17,830 bases of DNA from JAEYZS01 sp031374125 (GCA_031374125.1 JANMFM010000273.1:1-17830), one strand, 5' to 3'. Numbered from the stretch's first letter, positions 8,673 to 15,638 are shown. Notes: generated by a model not told the origin, from the letters alone. Made by a program: numbers and translations.

Positions 8673-9521
8673 ATGTCGAGCGCGTACAATTCAGATCTAG
8701 AGTCAGCATCCAACAGTAAGCTGACAAGAACTTTAACAATCACATCTGGTAAGGGTGGAGTAGGGAAGACGACTCTCGTAAGTAACCTAGCTCTTACACT
8801 CGCATCACAAGGAAAGAAAGTTTTGATTCTTGATGGTGACTTGGGGATGGCGAACGTGGACATCATGTTCGGTAAGCAAGTGCATAAGAACATCTTGAGT
8901 GTACTTGAGGGGGATGCGCCACTCATCGATAGTATTGCCGAACTTCATCCGAATATTTATTTACTTTCGGGCGGAAGCGGAATCAGAGAAATACAAAAAA
9001 TAAATGATCATCAAAGACAATTACTATTAGATCAAGTCGCGTCTTTACCAATGCACTTTGATTATTTGCTGATCGACACGGCTCCTGGAATTGACGACAA
9101 CGTTCTATATCTGAACGCATGCGCTCACGAGAGAAACATTATCGTGACTCCAGATCCTGCAAGTTTAACAGATTCATACGCTCTGATTAAAGTTCTACAT
9201 AAGACATACAAATTAAATAGATTCTCAATCATTGCAAACTTTGTTCGTGATGAAGCAGAGGGATTGGCACTTTACAAGCGCATGAGTGATGTTGCGGAAA
9301 AATTTTTAAACATCAGTTTGGACTACAAAGGTAGCATCCCAATGGACGTAGCTGTAAGACGCGCAACAAAGGCGCAACAGTTGGTTGTGGTTTCATCACC
9401 TCACTCTCCGTCTAGTCTAGGTATCAAGAATGTAGCTAAGCAACTGAACAACGTGAGTGATATCGAAGAGATCCATGGCGGAATGAAGTTTTTTTGGAAC
9501 CACCTCTTTGGTGTAGCCTAG
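8673..9521 (+). CDS. flhG: Flagellar number regulator FlhG (MinD-type ATPase, also FleN/YlxH)
   Basis: FlhG is a MinD-like ATPase that limits flagellar number, normally by binding FlhF and stimulating its GTPase. The 282-residue product has the deviant Walker A motif SGKGGVGKTT (K27 and K32), the switch-I region LDGDLGMANVDIMFG (D54, D56) and switch II LLIDTAPGI. A C-terminal stretch MKFFWNHLFGVA could form the amphipathic membrane-binding helix expected for MinD-type proteins. The N-terminal 20 residues (MSSAYNSDLESASNSKLTRT) contain no recognisable DQAxxLR motif, the segment through which characterised FlhG proteins activate FlhF. The ATG at 8673 has AGGAG at 8663-8667. It lies 51 nt after flhF. 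Confidence 0.95.
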   Translation: MSSAYNSDLESASNSKLTRTLTITSGKGGVGKTTLVSNLALTLASQGKKVLILDGDLGMANVDIMFGKQVHKNILSVLEGDAPLIDSIAELHPNIYLLSGGSGIREIQKINDHQRQLLLDQVASLPMHFDYLLIDTAPGIDDNVLYLNACAHERNIIVTPDPASLTDSYALIKVLHKTYKLNRFSIIANFVRDEAEGLALYKRMSDVAEKFLNISLDYKGSIPMDVAVRRATKAQQLVVVSSPHSPSSLGIKNVAKQLNNVSDIEEIHGGMKFFWNHLFGVA

Positions 9522-9544
9522 GAAAATATTTATATGTTTAAAGG

Positions 9545-9557
9545 TATCAATTTGATA
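9545..9557 (+). promoter_or_regulatory. 13-bp palindrome upstream of fliA
   Basis: TATCAA-T-TTGATA is a perfect dyad in the 106-nt flhG-fliA gap. Its right half, TTGATA (9552-9557), also resembles a -35 box, with a weak AATAAA 18 nt downstream (9576-9581). It could be an operator or part of a local fliA promoter; neither is proven by the sequence. Confidence 0.3.
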
Positions 9558-9572
9558 AAATAATGACTGGGG

Positions 9573-9616
9573 AACAATAAAACAGCTACGCGGAAATGCG
9601 AGAAATTTTTATTGTT
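9573..9616 (+). promoter_or_regulatory. Nested stem-loop in the leader of fliA
   Basis: A 10-bp perfect inverted repeat, AACAATAAAA (9573-9582) and TTTTATTGTT (9607-9616), encloses 24 nt. Inside it a smaller stem pairs CGC (9589-9591) with GCG (9598-9600), flanked by CT/AG. The outer stem ends 2 nt before the GGGG ribosome binding site of fliA (9619-9622). The outer stem is A/T-rich and thus weak, so a temperature- or factor-sensitive structure is conceivable. It is not followed by a T-run. Confidence 0.45.
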
Positions 9617-9627
9617 TAGGGGATGAA

Positions 9628-10413
9628 ATGAAGAAGAATGCGCCGTTACTTAAAAAGTATAAAGAGAGTCCTACAAAACTCACTTCACAGCAAAAAGACA
9701 AACTCATTCTAGAGTATGCTCCGCTGATTAAATTTATCGCGCAAAAAATTGCAGTGAGACTTCCGGCAAACATTGAATTGGATGATCTGATTTCATCTGG
9801 TGTGATCGGTTTGATGGATGCCATCGAGAAGTATGATCCGACTCGTGACAATACATTCAAAACCTATGCAGAATTTAGAATTCGTGGTGCGATCCTTGAT
9901 GAATTGAGAGCTCAAGACTGGGTTCCAAGATCGGTGAGAGACAAGGCAAAACTTTTAGATCGCACAATGGTAAAGCTAGAGTCAGACTTGGGAAGAATTG
10001 CTAGTGAAGAAGAAGTGGCAGCAGCTCTCAATATGAACATGGATGAATTCCATGGTTTGGTGAATCAAGTTAGACCGGTATCATTACTTTCTATCGACGA
10101 AGCAGCAACATTCTCAAATGTTGATAAAAAATCAATCTTGAATTTATTAGAAGGTTGCAAGTTCTCAAACCCATTTAATCAATTGAATTTAAAAGCGGTA
10201 AAAGAAATCGTAACTAAGGCAATCGAAGAGCTTCCGGAGAAGCAAAGATTAGTGCTTTCTTTATATTACTACGAAGATCTGAATTTGAAAGAGATTGGTC
10301 AGGTATTGAGAGTGACAGAGTCGAGAGTGTCTCAATTGCACGCTCAAGCCGTTTCTCGTCTCAGAGGAAAGCTAGCAAGCCACTTTGAGATCGTAGATGA
10401 AATCGCTTCTTAA
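9628..10413 (+). CDS. fliA: Flagellar sigma factor FliA (sigma-28, RpoF)
   Basis: FliA directs RNA polymerase to late flagellar promoters such as those for filament, motor and chemotaxis genes. The 261-residue product has region 2 with LDDLISSGVIGLMDAIEKYD and FKTYAEFRIRGAILDELRAQ followed by DWVPRSVRDKA, which is diagnostic for the sigma-28 subgroup. Region 3 is at about 105-165. Region 4 carries EELPEKQRLVLSLYYYEDLN and the helix-turn-helix LKEIGQVLRVTESRVSQLHA. The length is slightly above the usual 240-255. The start at 9628 is favoured because the ATG at 9623 terminates after two codons; TAGGGG lies just upstream. No anti-sigma gene (flgM) is visible nearby. Confidence 0.96.
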   Translation: MKKNAPLLKKYKESPTKLTSQQKDKLILEYAPLIKFIAQKIAVRLPANIELDDLISSGVIGLMDAIEKYDPTRDNTFKTYAEFRIRGAILDELRAQDWVPRSVRDKAKLLDRTMVKLESDLGRIASEEEVAAALNMNMDEFHGLVNQVRPVSLLSIDEAATFSNVDKKSILNLLEGCKFSNPFNQLNLKAVKEIVTKAIEELPEKQRLVLSLYYYEDLNLKEIGQVLRVTESRVSQLHAQAVSRLRGKLASHFEIVDEIAS

Positions 10414-10435
10414 TTAAAAAAATTTAGAAATTATC

Positions 10436-10463
10436 AAAGTACCAATGAACTTGGTGCTTTTTT
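10436..10463 (+). terminator. Intrinsic terminator after fliA, possibly bidirectional
   Basis: The stem AAAGTACCAA (10436-10445) pairs with TTGGTGCTTT (10451-10460) with one G-U wobble and a 5-nt loop. A run of T follows (to 10463). It lies 22 nt after the fliA stop and 1 nt before the end of the minus-strand protease remnant, so it probably ends the flagellar operon. The flanking A-rich sequence could let it work in the opposite direction too. Confidence 0.8.
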
Positions 10464-10464
10464 G

Positions 10465-11168
10465 TTATTTCGAGTTTAGCTTTTCGACTCGAGCACCCGC
10501 AATCTTTCTGCCAGCTAAACCCATTTCACCTTCAAACATTTGGCTAGTTACTCCGACTAAAAGTACTTTTCCGTTGCGGACCACCGTGTGGGGGCCACCA
10601 GAATAACCTCTCACAATAGATTCATCACAGTATTCTATAATGGCTGTTTCGTAGAATCTCTTATATCTTGCAAGCTTAAATGACGTTGTATCAATAATCT
10701 TCATCTTAGATTTAGAAGAGCGTGGAATTCTTCCTGTGCTAGCTCCTACAGTTTCTACCATGAAATCGTATGCAGGTAGGCCTGCGATACATCGGATGAC
10801 ATTTATCTTTCCTTCGAGATACATTCCTCCTTGACCAGCCAAGTAGATATCTTCTCCGTCTATGTATTCAGTGAATTGATTGTAACTCCAAAACCTTCAC
10901 TCGTAACTCCGTCGATGTCAAAATAGTAAGATTCAGGATAAGGAGATATTTCATGAGGAGCTCGATAAAAGCAGTGAGTTGCTGTGATGATTGCCATTTT
11001 TTCTGCTAAGATTCCGGAACATATATTATCCACTTTTAAGAAATTTGGCCCATGTTGTACGCGAATGATTCTGCCAGTGGATTTACGTAGTGTGGCTGAA
11101 GCGATGTCATAATTGTTAGCCAGTGCCACTATTGAAAATAAGCTGATTAGAAGAATTATTGTTTTCAA
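10465..11168 (-). pseudogene. Frameshifted trypsin-family (S1) secreted protease, third of a tandem set
   Basis: Two adjacent minus-strand frames together make one S1 protease. The first part (11168-10860) has a signal peptide (LKTIILLISLFSIVALA) and the His motif TATHC. The second (open until 10465) has EDIYLAG, which fits the Asp position, and a serine motif GYSGGP. The first frame stops at TAG 10862-10860. Adding one base at the A4 run 10890-10893 (T4 on the coding strand) would restore a continuous frame reading GFWSYNQFTEYIDGEDIYLA. The usual GDSGGP aspartate is Tyr, and the CGYNLDC tail of its two neighbours is absent. TTG at 11168 is preferred as start, with a poly-G ribosome-binding-like tract just upstream; TTG at 11186 is the alternative. 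It is probably a decaying paralogue, though a sequencing error at the homopolymer cannot be excluded. Confidence 0.75.
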
Positions 11169-11174
11169 TTTTTG

Positions 11175-11193
11175 CCCCCCCCCCAAAAAAAAA
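11175..11193 (-). repeat. Adjacent G10 and T9 homopolymer tracts at the start of the third protease gene
   Basis: The plus strand has ten C (11175-11184) followed by nine A (11185-11193), so the coding strand reads T9 then G10. The tract lies between the upstream protease stop (11201) and the TTG start at 11168, covering the ribosome-binding position. Runs of this length are prone to slippage. Confidence 0.85.
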
Positions 11194-11200
11194 GACTTAG

Positions 11201-11929
11201 TTAACTACAATCTAAGTTATACCCACATATTTGAAGATTATATTTTTCGGTTTTTTGCCTTATGAATTCCTTAAAAGCTTCAGAGTTTGTTCTGATATCT
11301 CTGGTGTATTTGTATAAGTCTGTGGAGATATGAACCCCCACAATTGCTAGCTGACCGTTAGAGTTGTAGGCTAGCGTTGGTCCTCCGGAATCTCCAGGAC
11401 AAGCGTAATGATTTTTTGTACTATCACTTGAGATCATATGTCTTTTAAAGCCTTCTTCAAAATCAGTTTTAACATAGAATCCGCTTAAAACATTTTGGCC
11501 ACGTCCATATCCTAGAACAATCATGGGTTCTCGAGGTTTTTCAAAATAGATAGAAAGAGGCTTGATATTTTTTATTGAGGTGTGAATAAATCCTAAAGCA
11601 ACATCAGGTCTAAGATCTGTACGAATATCTTTGGAGGTTCGAGTGGATGGAATAAAAGTAAAAGTATAATTTCTCCCATTCACAGAAAAGGATCCGGTTT
11701 TCCCTTCAGGAATGACATTTTCAAGATTTTTACTTTTCTCATAACCGCAGTGAGCGGCAGTAAAAATAGTGTTCGGTCCTACGATGGTGGCGGTACATTT
11801 TCCTTGTGAAGCAGTTACCTGAATCACGGCCGGATATTTTTCTTTAGGAATAATAGTTTCGTCGACTTGGCAGATATCTTCTGCACGCAGCGTAGAACTC
11901 AGTAAAAGAATAAATAACATCCCCCTCAT
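11201..11929 (-). CDS. Secreted trypsin-family (S1) serine protease, second of a tandem set
   Basis: This is a predicted exported endopeptidase, likely acting in the periplasm, at the surface or outside the cell. Counted from ATG 11929, the product is 242 residues: signal peptide MRGMLFILLLSSTLRA, TAAHC with catalytic H60, DVALG with D109 and CPGDSGGP with S181, so the triad is complete. The domain ends with an alpha helix and the tail ICGYNLDC-S, almost identical to the tail of the preceding paralogue. ATG 11929 was chosen because GAGGA lies 5 nt upstream; an in-frame TTG at 11941 would overlap the previous stop by 4 nt. Genes are tightly spaced, so the set is probably one transcript. The physiological substrate is unknown; digestion of host or prey protein is only a lineage-based guess. 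Confidence 0.88.
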   Translation of the reverse strand: MRGMLFILLLSSTLRAEDICQVDETIIPKEKYPAVIQVTASQGKCTATIVGPNTIFTAAHCGYEKSKNLENVIPEGKTGSFSVNGRNYTFTFIPSTRTSKDIRTDLRPDVALGFIHTSIKNIKPLSIYFEKPREPMIVLGYGRGQNVLSGFYVKTDFEEGFKRHMISSDSTKNHYACPGDSGGPTLAYNSNGQLAIVGVHISTDLYKYTRDIRTNSEAFKEFIRQKTEKYNLQICGYNLDCS

Positions 11930-11937
11930 GATATTCC

Positions 11938-12675
11938 TCAATCACAATCCAAGTTGTATCCACAAATTTTAAGATTTTCTTTCTCCGCCATGGTTTGTAC
12001 AAATTTTTTGACTTGTTGGGTATCTGTTCTGAGGTCTCCCGTCATGTGGGATCTATTTGAAAAGTAATGAACCCCATTGATTCTTAATTTTAGGTCGAGA
12101 TTGTACGCCACCGTTGGTCCACCTGAATCACCACCACAGGCAAATACTTTTTTGTTGGGAACACTGGAAACCAGGGATCTCGCGTCGTCGCCGGTTCCTT
12201 GGGAAATAACGTAAGTTTCTGTAAGATAGTCTTTCGTACAACCATAGCCCAGCATGATCATTTTTTTTCCAAGCTTTTCATCAAAGCTAATGGTCATAGG
12301 TGTCACGTCTTGAACATCCTGATCCACAATACCAATTGCCATATCCAAATTTTCGTTCATCACCTCTTGATGAGTGTAAAACGTAAAATTGTATTTCTTA
12401 GTTCCAATATAGAAATGACCAAATTTATGAATAACAGTTTCTTCTTCAAATTTATCATCAGCGCAGTGGGTAGCTGTTAGAATCACATTGGGTCCAACAA
12501 GAGTCGCAGAACAGTGCCAACCTTTCCGGCCCATATCTATACGCACAACGGCAGGGTAGCGAGATTTTGAAACGATATAACCGCCCCCGCGAGTTTCAAT
12601 AACTTGAGCATGAGTTATGAGAGAAAAAGAACTGCTCACAAAAATAAAAATTAAAAATTTCCCCAACTTCCCCAC
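11938..12675 (-). CDS. Secreted trypsin-family (S1) serine protease, first of a tandem set
   Basis: This is a predicted exported serine endopeptidase of 245 residues. The N-terminal hydrophobic segment (FLIFIFVSSSFSLITHAQ) is a signal peptide. A possible activation region, TRGGGYIV, follows. The catalytic triad is complete: TATHC (H70), ENLDMAIG (D111) and CGGDSGGP (S184). After the protease fold comes a helix and the tail ICGYNLDC-D, shared with the next gene. The GTG start at 12675 has AGAGAGG 4-5 nt upstream; TTG at 12666 is an alternative. It is the promoter-proximal gene of the tandem set, and its stop TGA sits 8 nt before the ATG of the second gene. Substrate and role are unknown. Confidence 0.88.
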   Translation of the reverse strand: MGKLGKFLIFIFVSSSFSLITHAQVIETRGGGYIVSKSRYPAVVRIDMGRKGWHCSATLVGPNVILTATHCADDKFEEETVIHKFGHFYIGTKKYNFTFYTHQEVMNENLDMAIGIVDQDVQDVTPMTISFDEKLGKKMIMLGYGCTKDYLTETYVISQGTGDDARSLVSSVPNKKVFACGGDSGGPTVAYNLDLKLRINGVHYFSNRSHMTGDLRTDTQQVKKFVQTMAEKENLKICGYNLDCD

Positions 12676-12843
12676 CGAACCTCTCTGAACTTTAAATTAC
12701 CACCACGGAAAAAATGTAAAGCCTCAGCTAAGAAAACTGAATTTTATATGCAAAGGTTATAAGGAATATCCCTGTAGGAAGTATCAAATGATGAAAAATG
12801 TAGTGAGGCCAGAAGCAGAAGTTTGGGCAGGTATAAGCGATTC
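12676..12843. other. Intergenic region upstream of the protease genes and downstream of the sigma factor
   Basis: This 168-nt A/T-rich gap must contain the promoter of the minus-strand protease set. A minus-strand TTTACA followed 15 nt later by TAATTT (about 12688-12714) is a weak candidate. No terminator hairpin with a T-run is visible after the sigma factor gene, so read-through into the proteases is possible. A 19-codon plus-strand ORF (12788-12847) lies here but is not supported as a gene. Confidence 0.4.
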
Positions 12844-13917
12844 TTAGTCTTCGAGTTTTTCTTGAATACTCTCATTCGCAATAGCCAAGAATTTTTCTTT
12901 TAGATTCTTCAGCAATCGCTCCTCGAGCTGCCTAGCCCGTTCTCTCGTAATGCCGTATTTATCGCCGATTTCTTGCAGTGTTTGAGGTTCGTCGGCCAGA
13001 ATTCTGTTCTCGAGAATATCAAGTTCTTTGTCGTTGAGAGAGGGTTTTATTTCTTCAATTTTATCTTTCAAAAGATCGATCAATTCTAGGACTTCAAGCT
13101 CCGATTCTGGGTTGCTTGAATCTCTTTGCAGATCAACCAAATGCGTGTTTCCGTCTTCGTCGACAGGAGCATCAAGTGAAACATCTTTACCGCCCATTCT
13201 CTGTTCCATGAGAAGCACATCTCGTTCAGGAATATTCAATCTAGAGCTCAAGAGCGCCGTCGTAGATTGCTCTCCTTCTTGGAGAAGTTTTCGTTTTTCT
13301 TTTTCTAAATTATAAAATAATTTCTTTTGATTCTGAGTCGTTCCAATTTTCACCATCGAATATTGTTTCAACAAATATTCTCGGATGTAACCGCGAATCC
13401 ACCAAACAGCGTAAGTGATAAGCTTTACCCCTTTGTAAGGGTTGTACTCTTTCACGGCATGCATCAGTCCAACGTTACCCTCTTGGACAATGTCCATCAT
13501 CTTTGCGCCCATTTTGGCGTACTCGAGGGCAATTTTTACGACGAATCTTAGGTTGCTGGTCACTAGTTTTTCTGCCGCAAGTGGATCGCCTTTTTCAAAA
13601 TAGCGAACAGCCAATTCCTTTTCTTCTTCCGGTGTAAGGAGCGGATACTTTCTAATTTCATTGAGATACTGCTGTAGAGGATCCGAAGAGACAATTCCGC
13701 TCTCGTCCTGTTTTGCAATATCAAAAGTAGTTATTTTTACGGGAACATTTTCATCCATGATCTCGGGATCGTGGATGGTAATGAGTTCTTTTGTTGAAGA
13801 TTTTTTCGGTAAGACCTTCTTTTTCGCAGCACCCTTGATCGCCATTTTTTTAGAGGGCTTTGCGGGCTTAACCTTTTTTACAGGACTTTTTTTGGAGGTC
13901 TTTTTCTTTTTGGCCAT
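12844..13917 (-). CDS. rpoH: RpoH-type alternative sigma factor with lysine-rich N-terminal tail
   Basis: This sigma-70 family factor resembles heat-shock sigma-32. The core has DPLQQYLNEIRKYPLLTPEE (residues 79-98), region 2 with NLRFVVKIALEYAK and DIVQEGNVGLMHAVKEYNPY, and region 2.4 (TYAVWWIRGYIREYL). The Q197-KKLFYNLE segment matches the RpoH box that separates RpoH from RpoD. Region 4 has LQEIGDKYGITRERARQLEE. At 357 residues it exceeds typical RpoH (about 285-300), because residues 1-43 form a tail with 19 lysines, resembling histone H1-like tails. No clear ribosome binding site precedes ATG 13917, which lies 11 nt after the upstream gene; coupled translation is likely. No regulatory hairpin is obvious. 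RpoH is the best call, but a lineage-specific paralogue is possible. Confidence 0.85.
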   Translation of the reverse strand: MAKKKKTSKKSPVKKVKPAKPSKKMAIKGAAKKKVLPKKSSTKELITIHDPEIMDENVPVKITTFDIAKQDESGIVSSDPLQQYLNEIRKYPLLTPEEEKELAVRYFEKGDPLAAEKLVTSNLRFVVKIALEYAKMGAKMMDIVQEGNVGLMHAVKEYNPYKGVKLITYAVWWIRGYIREYLLKQYSMVKIGTTQNQKKLFYNLEKEKRKLLQEGEQSTTALLSSRLNIPERDVLLMEQRMGGKDVSLDAPVDEDGNTHLVDLQRDSSNPESELEVLELIDLLKDKIEEIKPSLNDKELDILENRILADEPQTLQEIGDKYGITRERARQLEERLLKNLKEKFLAIANESIQEKLED

Positions 13918-13928
13918 GGCTATGGATT

Positions 13929-14234
13929 TTATCCAAGAAGCTTGTCGAGCTTTTTGTTTAGAGTATTCTCTACCAATCCTTTAAAAGGCATAAGTAGAAG
14001 AGGAAGGTCTACTGTAATCTCAACTTTGCTTTGATCGCCTTGCTCCGTAACTTGTAGGGCAGCATTGAATTTTTGGCCCTTAGCAGAACCAGTTAATTTA
14101 TCGTCCTCAAATTGACACTTATAGCTAGAATCTAGCATTTTAAGGTCTGGATCTCCTGAAAGGAATTGCTTGATCTTCTCAAAGGATTCTTGGGGCTTCA
14201 TTGATGTTGTTTTTTCGACTTTGAACTTAGGCAT
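13929..14234 (-). CDS. Polyhydroxyalkanoic-acid-system (PHA_gran_rgn) family protein
   Basis: This 101-residue cytoplasmic protein has no signal peptide or membrane segment. Its architecture is an N-terminal MPKFKVEKTTSMKPQESFEK, a central beta-rich part, and a C-terminal ITVDLPLLLMPFKGLVEN followed by TLNKKLDKLLG. That ending matches the pattern of the small PHA_gran_rgn family, named for genes linked to polyhydroxyalkanoate granules in some proteobacteria; a real PHA role here is not shown. ATG 14234 has AGGAA 7-8 nt upstream. It precedes the RpoH-type sigma gene by 11 nt on the same strand, so the two are probably cotranscribed. Confidence 0.7.
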   Translation of the reverse strand: MPKFKVEKTTSMKPQESFEKIKQFLSGDPDLKMLDSSYKCQFEDDKLTGSAKGQKFNAALQVTEQGDQSKVEITVDLPLLLMPFKGLVENTLNKKLDKLLG

Positions 14235-14355
14235 TTAATATTTCCTACATCTGTACGTTTTCTTTCTAAAGTTTTAACTGGTTTCCTCTGACGTGTCTAG
14301 AGAATCTTGTTTTGCTCTTTGACTGAGGAGTAGACTGCGTGCGAAATTAATAAAG
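14235..14355. promoter_or_regulatory. Divergent promoter region between the sigma-factor operon and hisS
   Basis: This 121-nt gap lies between divergently read genes and should hold both promoters. For hisS, TTGTTT (14307-14312) and TAGACT (14331-14336) are separated by 18 nt, a weak sigma-70-like pair that would give a leader of only about a dozen bases. No convincing minus-strand promoter is seen, and no T-box-like leader fits in this space. Confidence 0.3.
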
Positions 14356-15630
14356 ATGAAATTAACGTCCATAAAGGGTATGAATGATATTCTGCCCCCA
14401 GAAATTCACATTTGGCAGACACTCGAGCAAAGCTTGCGCTTTATCTGCACAAGATTTGGCTTTGAAGAAATTAGAACGCCTGTTCTAGAGCAAACCGCTT
14501 TATTCAAACGCGGTGTCGGTGAAGACACAGATATCGTTGAAAAAGAAATGTATTCTTTCACTGACAAAGGTGGAGAAAATATCTCACTTCGTCCTGAGGG
14601 CACAGCTTCAGTTGTAAGATCTCTCGTCGAGAACAGTTGGTTCAGAGCAAACCCTGTTACAAAGCTTTATTACATCGGTCCGATGTACAGATATGAACGT
14701 CCGCAAAAAGGTAGATTTAGACAATTCAATCAATTTGGCATTGAACTTCTAGGTGTTCAAGATTCAACAGCCGATGTTGAAGTGATCGCTTTGATGGATA
14801 TGCTTTTGCAAATGTTCAAACTCCAAAATGTAGAACTGCATTTATCTAGCATTGGTTGTGATGTTTGCCGTCCTCCCTACAAAAAAATATTAATCAAAGA
14901 ATTAGAAAAAATTAAAGATCAACTTCCACAAGATTTCTTGCCAAGGATCCAAACAAATCCTCAAAGAGTTTTTGACTTGAAAGACGAGAAAGCAAAAAAA
15001 CTTTCAGAGAATTTGCCTGTATTGGTGGATCACTTATGTCCAGAGTGTGCGAACCACTTTGATGGCGTAAAAAAAGGTTTAACAGTTCTTCAAATACCAT
15101 TCATCATCAATCCCAAAATTGTGCGTGGACTTGATTACTACACAAAAACTGCATTTGAATTTGTGAGTTCTGATCTTGGAGCCCAATCCACGGTTTGTGG
15201 CGGCGGTAGATACGATAAACTTGTAGAGCAATTCGGTGGGCCGGCAACGCCTGCTGTGGGATTTGGAATGGGTCTAGAGAGATTTGTTCTGATTCTCCAA
15301 GAGAAGGGCTATAGCGTTCCCACGAATATGGAAGTGTCTGTGGTGTATGATGAAGCGGCAAAGGACACAGCTTTTACTCTGTCGCATTCATTGAGAGCCC
15401 ATGGATTTAAAGTGGATATCGATTTACAAAGTAAAAATATAAAAAATCAACTCAAGCGTGCAGACAAAGTGGGATCGCTGGCCTCCATCGTGATTGGTTC
15501 TCAAGAATTGAGTAACAACACGGTGATGATGAAAGACATGAAAGCTCACGATCAAAAAGCCATTCCCGCAGATCTTAAAACTGTAATTGAAGAATTAAAC
15601 CAAATATTAAGAAGAACTAAACGAGACTAG
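14356..15630 (+). CDS. hisS: Histidyl-tRNA synthetase
   Basis: This cytoplasmic class II synthetase joins histidine to tRNA-His. The 424-residue length is normal. Early landmarks are KGMNDILPPE and FEEIRTPVLE (motif 1), and ISLRPEGTASVVR. Motif 2 is MYRYERPQKGRFRQFNQFGI (M110, R112). The histidine-specific signature is R257-GLDYYTKTAFEF, GGRYDKL lies in the active site, and motif 3 is GFGMGLERFVL. A C-terminal anticodon-binding domain (about 325-424) follows. Two CxxC-like pairs (CDVC, CPEC) in the insertion region could form a metal site, but this is uncertain. The ribosome binding site is weak (AATAAAG). aspS follows after 45 nt. Confidence 0.98.
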   Translation: MKLTSIKGMNDILPPEIHIWQTLEQSLRFICTRFGFEEIRTPVLEQTALFKRGVGEDTDIVEKEMYSFTDKGGENISLRPEGTASVVRSLVENSWFRANPVTKLYYIGPMYRYERPQKGRFRQFNQFGIELLGVQDSTADVEVIALMDMLLQMFKLQNVELHLSSIGCDVCRPPYKKILIKELEKIKDQLPQDFLPRIQTNPQRVFDLKDEKAKKLSENLPVLVDHLCPECANHFDGVKKGLTVLQIPFIINPKIVRGLDYYTKTAFEFVSSDLGAQSTVCGGGRYDKLVEQFGGPATPAVGFGMGLERFVLILQEKGYSVPTNMEVSVVYDEAAKDTAFTLSHSLRAHGFKVDIDLQSKNIKNQLKRADKVGSLASIVIGSQELSNNTVMMKDMKAHDQKAIPADLKTVIEELNQILRRTKRD

Positions 15631-15638
15631 AACAACAT

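Noticed and set aside
12199..12480. A 93-codon plus-strand ORF inside the first protease gene
   Set aside because: It is antisense to a gene with a full catalytic triad; its composition looks like a reverse-strand shadow.
12788..12847. A 19-codon plus-strand ORF with AGGAA 7 nt upstream, ending over the stop of the sigma factor gene
   Set aside because: It is very short, resembles no known peptide and has no clear promoter; an ORF of this size is expected by chance.
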